Assembly: GCA_947488325.1 (NCBI GenBank)
Contig: CANKYZ010000001.1
Coordinates: 1-64,000, forward strand
Reading direction: 5' to 3'
Source of the DNA: an uncultured Erythrobacter sp.
Lineage (GTDB): Bacteria > Pseudomonadota > Alphaproteobacteria > Sphingomonadales > Sphingomonadaceae
DNA length: 64,000 bases
In this document: positions 8,923-17,669 of the stretch, one piece after another
How the letters are laid out: every line of letters starts with the position of its first letter
Position numbering within the stretch: position 1 is the stretch's first letter
Translations under genes and position numbers: made by a program
Notes under the pieces: model-generated
What the model was told of the DNA's origin: nothing
Databases searched by the model: none
Seen by the model: the letters and a program-made list of their open reading frames with translations, nothing else

Positions 8923-9924
8923 ATGGAAAAGCCGATCTTCCCATGTGCGGAGCATCCCCAATCCCAACCTGTTTCGGACGAAGCACCCAAAGTTGGCGTG
9001 ATCTACAATCCGCGCAGCCATGGCAATAGAGGCGCCGATTTCGACTGCGGGATCAGTCCCCAGGTCCATATCGCGCAGCCGGGTCATCGTGAGCAATTGC
9101 CTGTGGCGTTGGCTGAATTTGCGGCGCGGGGGATTGAATTGCTCGTAATCAATGGCGGCGACGGAACGGTTCGGGACGTTTTGACTTGCGGCGCGAAAAT
9201 CTTTGGCGATGACTGGCCCACCATTGCGGTAATTCCGAAAGGAAAGACCAACGCGTTGACAGTTGATCTTGGAATCCCTGCTGGTTGGTCGATGCAGAAT
9301 GCTATTGATGCCTTTGAGCACGGAAACCGCACCTATCGCCATCCCATTGATGTGGATCCACTGAACGAAAATTCGAGCGACCATGTACGCGGCTTTATTC
9401 TTGGCGCGGGTTCTTTCACGGCTGCATCTCAGGCCGCGCAAGGCGCACATAAGCTTGGAGCATTCCACTCAGGGGCTATCGCTGTGACGACCGTTGTGGT
9501 GGTTGCGCAATGGTTTTTTGCGTCTCGCGCCAATCCATGGCGGCGCGGTTCGCGCATGAAAATCCGGCTTGGCGCGCAGCAGGCTTTGATGGAGCACAGC
9601 GGTAAGGGCGATCCAGAATGGCGTCAGATGCTATTTGCCTCGACGCTTGAAACGTTGCCTACCGGGATAAAGCCGTTTGGCCATTTGCGCGAAGGTCTGA
9701 AACTGGTGGTGGTGGACCAGATTTCGCGCCGCACGGCCATGCTGCTTCCGGTAATTTTGCGCGGCAGATATCTAAAAAACTTGCGGGCGCGTGGTATTCA
9801 TCAGATCGCCACGCCGCAGTTCACTTTGGAAATCGAGAACGAACTTATTTTGGACGGTGAAGCTTTCCCTGCGGGCGAATATCGCATCGCGCAGGGGCCA
9901 GAGCTTGAATTCGTCACCCCTTAG
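8923..9924 (+). CDS. Diacylglycerol/lipid kinase family protein
   Basis: 333 residues with the DAGK catalytic fold. VGVIYNPRSHGNRG forms the nucleotide-binding start (residue ~25), INGGDGTVRDVL is the diagnostic GGDGT loop (~residue 82), and VIPKGKTNAL corresponds to the usual P-x-GTxN element, here with Lys-Thr-Asn. The C-terminal beta-sandwich follows. The family phosphorylates diacylglycerol, sphingosine or similar lipids. The start has a strong ribosome binding site (GAGGAG, six bases before ATG). It is followed after 17 bases by a nucleotidyltransferase-like gene, so the two probably form an operon in phospholipid metabolism. Confidence 0.85.
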   Translation: MEKPIFPCAEHPQSQPVSDEAPKVGVIYNPRSHGNRGADFDCGISPQVHIAQPGHREQLPVALAEFAARGIELLVINGGDGTVRDVLTCGAKIFGDDWPTIAVIPKGKTNALTVDLGIPAGWSMQNAIDAFEHGNRTYRHPIDVDPLNENSSDHVRGFILGAGSFTAASQAAQGAHKLGAFHSGAIAVTTVVVVAQWFFASRANPWRRGSRMKIRLGAQQALMEHSGKGDPEWRQMLFASTLETLPTGIKPFGHLREGLKLVVVDQISRRTAMLLPVILRGRYLKNLRARGIHQIATPQFTLEIENELILDGEAFPAGEYRIAQGPELEFVTP

Positions 9925-9941
9925 AGCGAAAAGCGCGGCTT

Positions 9942-10847
9942 ATGTTCCGCGAATCCCCTTCTCTTACAGATAGAATTTCCGCGCGCCTCGATGCTGCGAT
10001 TGACCCTGCCGTTGCTGTCTATGCAGAATCTCTTGCTGAAGTGGTTGGGGCGAGCGCAGTCCTGTTTTATGGATCGAACCTGCGCACAGGATCGCTTGAC
10101 GGCGTGCTCGATTTCTATGTGTTGCTGCCGGGTAAAGAGCAATCAAAGATCTGGCCGCGCGTGAGTTATCATGAGCGCGATCATCAGGGGCAGATCTTGC
10201 GCGCAAAGGTTGCGACAATGGCGCTGTCGACATTTGCCGAGGCTGCGTCTGGCGATTTGACTGACACCACAATCTGGGCGCGGTTCGTGCAGCCTTCCGC
10301 CTTGGTTTGGCAGCGTGATGACACAGCGCACGATAAGGTGGTTGAAGCGATTCAAGCTGCGGCAATCACCTCAGCCCGCCTAGCTGCTGCGCTGGGACCT
10401 GAGAGCGGTACGGCACAGGATTACTGGCGTGCACTGTTCCACGCGACTTACAAGGCTGAATTCAGGGTCGAAAAAGCAGGTCGTGAAAATGACATTCTCA
10501 GCGTCAATGCAGAGCATTTTGCGGGACTTCTTCCGCTGGCGCTGGATGCTGCAAATGTCAGCTACACACAACAAAGCGACCACTTGTCGCCTAGCCTGTC
10601 AGCAAGCGAGCGAAGGCGTATTCTAAACTGGTGGAAATGGAGGCGACGGCTTGGAAAGCCGCTCAACTTTATGCGGCTGGTCAAAGCCAGCACGACCTTT
10701 GAGGGGGCAACGCGTTACGCCGCGTGGAAGATTGAGCGCCATACCGGAATGCCGGTTGAGGTGACGCCTTTTCGCGAACGCCATCCGGTATTGTCTGCAC
10801 CAGGAGTACTCTGGGCGCTCAGAAAGCACCGCAATCAAGCCAAATGA
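9942..10847 (+). CDS. Tam41-like nucleotidyltransferase (possible phosphatidate cytidylyltransferase)
   Basis: 301 residues that I place tentatively in the Tam41/MMP37-like nucleotidyltransferase group. The evidence is FYGSNLRTG (the nucleotidyltransferase GS loop, ~residue 42), then LDGVLDFYVLLPG with the acidic residues expected to bind metal. These are followed by a Trp and a downstream Tyr-His, and then by an AKVATMALSTF...DLTDTTIWARFVQP segment that parallels the family's KYGVI...DL..W..LY..GR..KP stretch. Tam41 makes CDP-diacylglycerol from phosphatidate and CTP. The adjacent upstream gene encodes a diacylglycerol kinase, the source of phosphatidate, which supports the idea. Similarity is judged by eye only. 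Confidence 0.5.
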   Translation: MFRESPSLTDRISARLDAAIDPAVAVYAESLAEVVGASAVLFYGSNLRTGSLDGVLDFYVLLPGKEQSKIWPRVSYHERDHQGQILRAKVATMALSTFAEAASGDLTDTTIWARFVQPSALVWQRDDTAHDKVVEAIQAAAITSARLAAALGPESGTAQDYWRALFHATYKAEFRVEKAGRENDILSVNAEHFAGLLPLALDAANVSYTQQSDHLSPSLSASERRRILNWWKWRRRLGKPLNFMRLVKASTTFEGATRYAAWKIERHTGMPVEVTPFRERHPVLSAPGVLWALRKHRNQAK

Positions 10848-10882
10848 CGGCCCCAAATTATGGCTCTCGCTAAGTGGTTTGA

Positions 10883-11431
10883 TTAATTGAAATACTTCAT
10901 CGTGATTGCGATGGATTTGACACCGCTGCCCACGCTAAATCGCGTTTCATCAACGGCTGGTTTGCCAAGATTGAAGATGCTGATTGAGGGATTGTTCGAC
11001 ATTGCACCGCCATCGGTTCGGATCTCGGTCGATCCATTACCGTTGATGTCATGGCGCACAGCAACCGCGTAACTTCCGCTTTTTGGAACTGGTAGACAAA
11101 CCGTCATGCGGCCCCGGCGTGCAGGCATTTCGATGCGATTGAGCCAGCGCCCGCTCTCCAACCAATCAGCGCGCGTGCCGTTATAGACCTGCGCCCGGAC
11201 TGTCCCGTTTGCGCTTTTCACACCATTAATGGTCACACGGACGGCTGGGCCGGAGCCCGGTGCACACGAACGCATATTGTTCGAAACAACATTGCGATAA
11301 TCGGTGCTGCTGGATGCCTGAGCGGATGCTGGAATGGCTGGTGCGGAGGCGGCGAGAGCTACTAATGCAGCCGCGCCGATACCGTATGCGCTCTTTTTGA
11401 TCCCAGAAGTGATCTCCCAATTCGAAGCCAT
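10883..11431 (-). CDS. DUF2141 exported protein
   Basis: 182 residues. A signal peptide (hydrophobic core GIGAAALVALAASAPAI, cleavage near ASA-QA) directs export. The mature part contains the DUF2141 pattern: GTVRAQVYNG, then VAVRHDINGNGSTEI, and an SNNPSISIFNLG segment. DUF2141 proteins are small beta-sandwich periplasmic or surface proteins without an established function. The gene stands alone, convergent with the Tam41-like gene and divergent from rpe. Confidence 0.85.
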   Translation of the reverse strand: MASNWEITSGIKKSAYGIGAAALVALAASAPAIPASAQASSSTDYRNVVSNNMRSCAPGSGPAVRVTINGVKSANGTVRAQVYNGTRADWLESGRWLNRIEMPARRGRMTVCLPVPKSGSYAVAVRHDINGNGSTEIRTDGGAMSNNPSISIFNLGKPAVDETRFSVGSGVKSIAITMKYFN

Positions 11432-11700
11432 TTTACCCTACCTGTTTGATCGATCGATGCGGTTCGTATGGCCTAGTGCCAAACGATACTTCGCAGCAAG
11501 AATATGACTAAGAAATGCCACATATGTGCTGAATTCCGGCTGAACTGACCGCTCAGGTAACTGACAATCGATGCAAAACGGCTTCAAGCTAAAGGTCAGT
11601 CATATGAAAAAGGGCGGGGAAAAGCACATTGCGACCGCTTGCTGCCCGATTCGCGCACAGGGTAAGGCACCTTGCAAACGAAAAGGCGCGTTTGTTAACC

Positions 11701-12363
11701 ATGCCAACACCCCTAATCTCTCCCAGTATCCTTTCCGCTGACTTTGCGCGGTTGGGCGAAGAAGTGCGCAATATCGATGAGGCAGGGGCTGATTGGATTC
11801 ATATCGACGTGATGGATGGACATTTCGTCCCCAATATTACGATCGGCCCAGATGTGGTGAAGGCGCTACGCCCGCACACCGATAAGGTGTTTGACGTGCA
11901 CCTGATGATTTCACCGGTCGACCCGTATCTTGAAGCATTCGCTTCGGCTGGCGCGGATATCATCACGGTGCACCCGGAAGCGGGTCCGCATGTGCATCGC
12001 ACATTGCAAGCAATCCGCACATTGGGAAAGAAAGCAGGTGTTGTCATCAATCCGGGCACTCCAGTCGAAGTGCTCGATAATGTGATGGATTTGGTCGATC
12101 TTGTTCTGGTGATGAGTGTCAATCCCGGATTTGGCGGGCAGAGCTTTATTCATTCGCAGTTGGAAAAAGTCCGCCGTATCCGCGCCATGATCGAAACGAC
12201 CGGGCGTGACATCCATCTTGAAGTCGATGGCGGGGTCAATCCTGAGACTGCAAAACTGTGTGTTGAGGCAGGTGCTGATGTGCTGGTGGCGGGATCGGCA
12301 ACGTTTAAAGGCGGGCTGGATCATTACGCATCCAATATCGCTGCGCTGAAGGGGGCAGTCTGA
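11701..12363 (+). CDS. rpe: Ribulose-phosphate 3-epimerase
   Basis: 220-residue TIM-barrel enzyme that interconverts ribulose-5-phosphate and xylulose-5-phosphate in the pentose phosphate pathway. Signatures: [18 protein letters not shown] at the N-terminus, [12 protein letters not shown] with metal-binding His/Asp, [19 protein letters not shown] phosphate loop, and [11 protein letters not shown]. The ATG at 11701 fits the family start; in-frame codons upstream from 11629 encode no family sequence. The stop codon overlaps the ATG of the heparinase II/III gene, so the two are coupled. Confidence 0.95.
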   Translation: MPTPLISPSILSADFARLGEEVRNIDEAGADWIHIDVMDGHFVPNITIGPDVVKALRPHTDKVFDVHLMISPVDPYLEAFASAGADIITVHPEAGPHVHRTLQAIRTLGKKAGVVINPGTPVEVLDNVMDLVDLVLVMSVNPGFGGQSFIHSQLEKVRRIRAMIETTGRDIHLEVDGGVNPETAKLCVEAGADVLVAGSATFKGGLDHYASNIAALKGAV

Positions 12364-14246
12364 TGGAAACTCTGTTTGACGATCAGAAAGCCATCCCTTT
12401 TGAGGATATTGAAGAGGCGGGCGATCGTTCAGCAATCCCTCTGAGCCAAGCAGAAGAGCCGCTGCGCGAAGACACCGCTCCCGCTTTTCCGGTAGACCCA
12501 ATTGAAGCGTCGCGTGCGCTGGCACTTACTGACGTCATTGCGCCGCGTACCCGGCCGGGTGAAGCGCTTATCCGGTTGGCCTATCGTATAGGCGTGCCGG
12601 GTCATGCACTTGCCGCACCATTCCGCCGTGCGGCTGCCGTCCGGGTGTTGGCGACTGTCGAGAGTCCAATCACTGGCGACAGAGCTGCGGGCATCGCTTT
12701 GCGTGCAGGGCATTTTCTGGTTCACGGTGTTAAGCAGCCAATTGGGCGGCTTGATTTTGACAGCAATGCGCGGCTCGGCGTTGGGCTTGAACGCAAAGTG
12801 CACAGCTTTGCTTGGCTTGCCGATCTTGCATCTAGCGCGCCGCGTGCAGATTGCGTCGCGATTGCGGAGCGCATTACCGGGCTGTGGCTCGACGCCAATC
12901 CGTCTCCGCCGAAAAGATCAGTTAAATGTGCGGCTTGGGATGTTGAGAATGTAGGCTTGCGCCTGATGGCGTGGCTGGTTCATGCACCGCTTGTCCTTAC
13001 GGGGCAAGACGGAGAGCTGAAGCCGCAATTGCTCGGTGCGATTGAGGAAACAGCAAATTGGCTTGATCGTAAGGCTCTGCGTAGTGGTGCAGGTCTGGGC
13101 CAGGTCTCCGGCTGGGCTGCTGTAACAGCGGCAGGATTGCTGCTTCCTGATGGCAAGCCACGGCGGCTTTACGGTGAGGCAGCTCTGATCCGTGCATTAG
13201 GCGAATTGGTGGCTGAAGATGGCGGTACGCTGGCTCGTTGTCCTGCGGCGCAGATGGACGCGATCAGGGTGTTGACTGATCTGATCGCTTGTTACGAAGC
13301 GGCCGATCAAGAGGCTCCCGATGCACTTTGGGTGATGCGCGAACTGCTTGTGCCGCCATTGTTGGCATTGCGTCACGGCGACGGTGCGCTTGGCAATTGG
13401 CAGGGGCAGGGGGCAATCCCGGCCGATGCCGTTTCGTCTTTGCTTGTAGCGACTGGCATTCGTTCGCGCCCACTGAATGAGCCGCAGCATTGGGGCTACC
13501 AACGGATGCGCGGTGGCCAAACCATCGTGCAATTCGATGCAGGTCCTCCACCGCGTGCGCGCCACACGCGCTCCGGTTGTGCCTCTACTTTGGCGTTTGA
13601 GATGTCTGATGGACCGTCACGGGTGATCGTCAATTGCGGTGGCGCTGCGATGGCTGGCGGGCAAGTGCCCGCGCGGATCGCTCAGGGGCTGCGCGCCACG
13701 GCTGCGCATTCGACATTGGTTCTGGATGACGCAAACAGCACAGCTGTGCTGCTGCACGGCAAGTTGGGTCGCGGGGCGGAAACGGTTGAGGTTGAACGTC
13801 GCACAAGCAATCGTAATGGGCGTGAAGTCACAAGCGTCGATGCCAGCCATGATGGCTATGCCGCGCGTTTTGGTCTGACTCACAATCGCGTGCTCTCTAT
13901 GCGCAGCGATGGGAGCGAATTGTCCGGCGACGACATCCTCATTCCCGCTTCTCGCAAAGGAAAACGAGGCAAGGTCAGCTTTGCTATACGTTTCCATCTG
14001 GGGTGCGGTGTTGAGGCGCATTTGTCGGAGGATAAGCGCGGTGCAAGTTTGGTCACATCTGATGGCCGATTGTGGCAATTCCGCTTGCGCGGCGATGCGG
14101 CGACAGACGATGTGAAGCTGTCTTGCGAGGACAGTCTATGGGTTGATGGCGAAGGTCGTCCCCATGCAACAGAGCAATTGGTTATAGAGGGTCTGACCTC
14201 GCGCAGCGGGGGGCAATTCTCCTGGCTTTTTAAGAAAATGGGATAA
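12363..14246 (+). CDS. Heparinase II/III family protein
   Basis: 627 residues. The N-terminal two thirds is an alpha/alpha-toroid of the alginate-lyase/heparinase type. The C-terminal third is the heparinase II/III beta-sandwich, marked by GGQTIVQFDAGPPPRARHTRSGCASTL-type sequence around residue 385 (conserved Asp and His) and AAHSTLVLDDANSTAVL around 440. No signal peptide is apparent, unlike secreted polysaccharide lyases. Alphaproteobacterial members are commonly found beside rpe and purH, as here, so the role is probably envelope polysaccharide turnover rather than degradation of imported heparin. The start overlaps the rpe stop by one base. Confidence 0.85.
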   Translation: METLFDDQKAIPFEDIEEAGDRSAIPLSQAEEPLREDTAPAFPVDPIEASRALALTDVIAPRTRPGEALIRLAYRIGVPGHALAAPFRRAAAVRVLATVESPITGDRAAGIALRAGHFLVHGVKQPIGRLDFDSNARLGVGLERKVHSFAWLADLASSAPRADCVAIAERITGLWLDANPSPPKRSVKCAAWDVENVGLRLMAWLVHAPLVLTGQDGELKPQLLGAIEETANWLDRKALRSGAGLGQVSGWAAVTAAGLLLPDGKPRRLYGEAALIRALGELVAEDGGTLARCPAAQMDAIRVLTDLIACYEAADQEAPDALWVMRELLVPPLLALRHGDGALGNWQGQGAIPADAVSSLLVATGIRSRPLNEPQHWGYQRMRGGQTIVQFDAGPPPRARHTRSGCASTLAFEMSDGPSRVIVNCGGAAMAGGQVPARIAQGLRATAAHSTLVLDDANSTAVLLHGKLGRGAETVEVERRTSNRNGREVTSVDASHDGYAARFGLTHNRVLSMRSDGSELSGDDILIPASRKGKRGKVSFAIRFHLGCGVEAHLSEDKRGASLVTSDGRLWQFRLRGDAATDDVKLSCEDSLWVDGEGRPHATEQLVIEGLTSRSGGQFSWLFKKMG

Positions 14247-14255
14247 GTTTCAGAC

Positions 14256-15878
14256 ATGACTAAGGCGATTATCAAGCGGGCTCTGCTGTCGGTGTCTGAC
14301 AAAACCGGCTTGGCTGAGCTGGGCGTGGTTCTGGCGGCGCGCGGGGTCGAGCTGGTCAGTACGGGCGGCACTGCGCGGACTTTGCGCGAGGCCGGGTTGG
14401 ATGTACGCGATGTTTCCGACCTCACCGGATTTCCTGAAATGATGGATGGCCGGGTGAAAACGCTTCATCCCAAAGTGCATGGCGGTCTTTTGGCGCTGCG
14501 CGACAATGAAGAACATGTCGAGGCGATGGACGCTCATGACATTGGGGCGATCGACCTTGTAGTGGTCAATCTCTATCCGTTTGAGGCCACCGTCGCCAAA
14601 GGTGCAGATCGCGCCGAAATCATCGAGAATATCGATATTGGCGGCCCCAGCATGGTGCGCTCTGCTGCAAAAAACCATGGTTTCGTGACGATCCTAACTG
14701 ACCCGGAAGATTACGGCACTCTTACCGAAGAACTGGCTGGGAATGACGGTGCCACCACTGAGGCATTCCGTACCCGCATGGCGGGTAAGGCCTACGCGCG
14801 CACTGCGTCTTATGATGCGGCGATTGCCAATTGGTTTGCCTTTGGCGATGCCTACACCCACCCGCTGGGTCCAGAAGCGCTTCAGGCGACGCCGTTTGTT
14901 GAGACCATGCCGCTGGCGTTCAAACGCGCGGATACTCTGCGGTATGGTGAGAACCCGCATCAGGCTGCCGCAATCTATGTTCCTCAAGTAACGGGTGCCC
15001 AAGGTGTCGCGCAGGCTGAGCAATTGCAGGGAAAGGCGCTGAGCTACAACAATCTCAACGATGCCGATGCGGCGCTTGAGCTCGTGGCTGAATTTGCGGG
15101 TCAAGATCCAGCGGTTGTGATCGTCAAACACGCCAATCCCTGCGGCGTCGCACAAAGCGGTTCGCTGCTTGATGCATGGAACGACGCACTGCAATGCGAC
15201 AGTGTTTCGGCCTTTGGCGGGATCGTCGCGGTGAACACCGAATTGAACGGCGCAACGGCGGAGGCAATCGCCAGCATCTTTACCGAAGTCGTGATCGCAC
15301 CATCGGTGAGTGCCGAAGCGCGCGAAGTTTTTGCCAAGAAGAAGAATTTGCGCCTGCTCGAATGCGGCACTTTGCCTGACCCGCGGCGCGGCGGCTTTGC
15401 GATGAAGACTATTGCAGGTGGAATGTTGATCCAGAGCCGGGACAATGGCGCGTTGAGTGAAGCCGACCTGAAAGTCGTGAGCCAGCGCGAGCCAACCCAG
15501 CAAGAGCTGAAAGACTGCTTGTTTGCATGGACAGTTGCCCGGCACGTAAAATCCAATGCGATCGTCTATGCCAAGAATGGTGCGACCGCAGGCATCGGTG
15601 CGGGGCAGATGAACCGGCGCGATTCTGCCCGCATCGCCGCGATCAAAGCGCAAGAGGCGGCGGAAACTTATGAATGGGATGCGGTTAAAACTGTTGGCAG
15701 CGCGGTGGCGTCTGACGCGTTCTTCCCATTCGCCGATGGTCTGAGAGCTGCGGCAGAGGCTGGCGCAACCGCGGTTATTCAACCGGGCGGCTCAATTCGC
15801 GACGACGAAGTGATTGCTGCTGCTGATGAAGCAGGACTGGCCATGGTTCTCACCGGTATGCGCCACTTCAGGCATTAA
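14256..15878 (+). CDS. purH: Bifunctional AICAR transformylase / IMP cyclohydrolase
   Basis: 540 residues, slightly longer than the usual ~530. It catalyses the last two steps of de novo purine synthesis: formylation of AICAR and closure to IMP. The N-terminal MGS-like cyclohydrolase domain reads [29 protein letters not shown] and [15 protein letters not shown]. The transformylase domain shows [24 protein letters not shown] and [11 protein letters not shown], and ends with [10 protein letters not shown]-like and [12 protein letters not shown] elements. It lies nine bases after the heparinase gene, probably in the rpe operon. It is biosynthetic and distinct from the purine catabolism locus further right. 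Confidence 0.96.
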   Translation: MTKAIIKRALLSVSDKTGLAELGVVLAARGVELVSTGGTARTLREAGLDVRDVSDLTGFPEMMDGRVKTLHPKVHGGLLALRDNEEHVEAMDAHDIGAIDLVVVNLYPFEATVAKGADRAEIIENIDIGGPSMVRSAAKNHGFVTILTDPEDYGTLTEELAGNDGATTEAFRTRMAGKAYARTASYDAAIANWFAFGDAYTHPLGPEALQATPFVETMPLAFKRADTLRYGENPHQAAAIYVPQVTGAQGVAQAEQLQGKALSYNNLNDADAALELVAEFAGQDPAVVIVKHANPCGVAQSGSLLDAWNDALQCDSVSAFGGIVAVNTELNGATAEAIASIFTEVVIAPSVSAEAREVFAKKKNLRLLECGTLPDPRRGGFAMKTIAGGMLIQSRDNGALSEADLKVVSQREPTQQELKDCLFAWTVARHVKSNAIVYAKNGATAGIGAGQMNRRDSARIAAIKAQEAAETYEWDAVKTVGSAVASDAFFPFADGLRAAAEAGATAVIQPGGSIRDDEVIAAADEAGLAMVLTGMRHFRH

Positions 15879-16108
15879 CTTGATTGGCCTCATTCAATTG
15901 ATTGAGCGCCTTATATTCTACTTTCTGGCAACCTTGCGCGCGGGTGCTTGAAGGCGGACGCCAGCATTTCTCATCTTTTTTTCGAGTTGCTGCGTAACTT
16001 TATCCGCAAGCGGAGCGAACCGCTGCATGAAACGTCCATTCATTCCGTCGTAATTTCGCTGGAAGTATTGGACAGCAACACAAGACGATCGAACCCGAGA
16101 GACCGACA

Positions 16109-16300
16109 ATGAACCTCTTCTCTGCTGATCTTTTTCGCAATTTTGGCCTTGGCTTTATGGCAGGCGCAGTGATTTTGGGCGCTGCCACCATTGATCAATG
16201 GGGCGGTCAATTGGAATCGCCTGCACAGGCCGCATCACCGCTTGAAGCGCCTGCTCCAGCGAGTGACTTTGTAATCGAACGTTTCGAGGATGCGGAATGA
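16109..16300 (+). CDS. Small single-span membrane protein
   Basis: 63 residues: one hydrophobic helix (GLGFMAGAVILGAATI, residues ~13-28) followed by an Ala/Pro-rich tail ending DFVIERFEDAE. Its stop overlaps the msrA ATG by four bases (ATGA), which argues for a real, translated gene coupled to msrA. I recognise no family. It could be a membrane partner or simply a leader that sets msrA expression. Confidence 0.65.
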   Translation: MNLFSADLFRNFGLGFMAGAVILGAATIDQWGGQLESPAQAASPLEAPAPASDFVIERFEDAE

Positions 16301-16995
16301 CGCGCATGTCCCAGAAATTTGCAATTCGTTCTACAGCGCTTGCAATTGGCCTCGCGCTCGCAGCGCAGGCGGTTCCTGCAGTGGCGCTTGATGAACCTGT
16401 CAACGCACCCGTCCCGCAGAGAACCGCCAAAGAAGGCGCGGGCCTGAAAACGGCAATCTTTGCCGGTGGTTGTTTCTGGGGTGTCGAAGGCGTGTTTAGC
16501 CACGTGAACGGCGTGAAATCTGCTGAGGTTGGTTATCACGGCGGCGTGTCCGGAACTGCGACCTATAATCGCATTCTATCTGGCGGGACCAATCACGCCG
16601 AAGCCGTTCGGATCACCTATGATCCGTATGTCATTCGCTATGATGAACTACTCCGCATTTTCTTTTCAGTGGTTGCGGACCCCACCTTGCGCAACCGTCA
16701 GGGCCCCGATGTCGGCACGCATTATCGCAGTGCTCTGATCCCAACAAGCGCAGAGCAGCGTGCGGTTGCAGATGCCTATCTTGCTCAGATGCGTCGGTCC
16801 CGTGTCTGGAGCCGCCCGATTGTGACTCGGATTGAGCGTCAGCGGACATTCTATTCTGCTGAAGCGTATCATCAGGACTTCATGGCGAAAAACCCGCGCA
16901 ATGGTTATATTCTGCGCTGGGATAAGCCCAAGATCGACGCTTTGCGCGTGATGTTTCCAAGCGATTTCAGCGCGCGTTTCTTGCGCGACGGTTAA
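16297..16995 (+). CDS. msrA: Peptide-methionine (S)-S-oxide reductase, exported
   Basis: 232 residues. A signal peptide (LAIGLALAAQAVPAVA, cleavage near residue 30) is followed by an MsrA domain with catalytic Cys in AIFAGGCFWGVEGVF (GCFWG, ~residue 58). Other family marks are GYHGGVSGTATYNRILSG, NHAEAVRITYDP, GPDVGTHYRSAL and FYSAEAYHQDF. It repairs oxidised methionine; with a signal peptide it would act on envelope proteins. No obvious C-terminal resolving CxxC pair remains, so recycling may depend on an outside thiol. Translation is coupled to the 63-residue gene upstream. Confidence 0.92.
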   Translation: MTRMSQKFAIRSTALAIGLALAAQAVPAVALDEPVNAPVPQRTAKEGAGLKTAIFAGGCFWGVEGVFSHVNGVKSAEVGYHGGVSGTATYNRILSGGTNHAEAVRITYDPYVIRYDELLRIFFSVVADPTLRNRQGPDVGTHYRSALIPTSAEQRAVADAYLAQMRRSRVWSRPIVTRIERQRTFYSAEAYHQDFMAKNPRNGYILRWDKPKIDALRVMFPSDFSARFLRDG

Positions 16996-17046
16996 CTGCA
17001 AAAGCTCCATCTGGCGCAATTTGAACAGCGGTACTATATTGCCGTC

Positions 17047-17514
17047 ATGGCCAGCCAACATCATCATGCCCATGAAGAACATTCGGGCGAAGATCTGATC
17101 ACTGCGGCGCGTGATGCGCTTACGGCGTCGGGTGAACAATGGACTAGCATGCGCGAGGCGGTTTTTTCCGAACTTGCGCGGCATGCGCGCCCTGTTTCGG
17201 CCTATGATATTGCCGATAACCTGTCCGCATCGCGCGGAAAGCGGGTCGCCCCGAACAGCATTTACCGCATTCTCGATCTGTTTGTGGCAAAGAACCTTGC
17301 GCTGCGGGTCGAGAGCTCAAACGCATTCCTCGCCAACACCCATCCCGGCTGTGAACACGATTGCGTCTTTCTCGTCTGCGATGAATGCGGCGAAACAGTG
17401 CATGTCGATGATGAAGGAGTCAGCCGCTCCGTGCGAGCCCTCGCCAAATCGAAGAACTTTAAGGTGAAACGCCCCGTGCTTGAGATTCGTGGGTATTGCC
17501 AATTGTGTACGTAG
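17047..17514 (+). CDS. Fur-family (Zur-like) metal-responsive repressor
   Basis: 155 residues. A His-rich start (HHHAHEEHSGE) precedes a Fur-type winged helix (WTSMREAVFSELARHARPVSAYDI, then NSIYRILDLF). The C-terminal dimerisation domain has the structural zinc cysteines in CDECGE and the terminal CQLC. The family represses metal uptake when its metal is bound. The CxxC pairs and His-rich N-terminus favour Zur over Fur, but no znu genes are nearby. It may share a transcript with msrA, 51 bases upstream. Confidence 0.85.
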   Translation: MASQHHHAHEEHSGEDLITAARDALTASGEQWTSMREAVFSELARHARPVSAYDIADNLSASRGKRVAPNSIYRILDLFVAKNLALRVESSNAFLANTHPGCEHDCVFLVCDECGETVHVDDEGVSRSVRALAKSKNFKVKRPVLEIRGYCQLCT

Positions 17515-17669
17515 GATATCAAATTCTGGCCTTGCGCGACGGGCCATCTTAAAGGCGATATTGACGATTTGATTGTCATCTATGATCCATAATTACTGCG
17601 ATGAAGCGTTCTGTAGCGTAGATGAACTGTTCATCGACAGGCCAGTTTCAAAAGTGTAATGCCAATTTC

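Noticed and set aside
14694-15782. 362-codon minus-strand frame inside purH
   Set aside because: Long only because of low stop density opposite purH; the plus-strand protein is a clear PurH.
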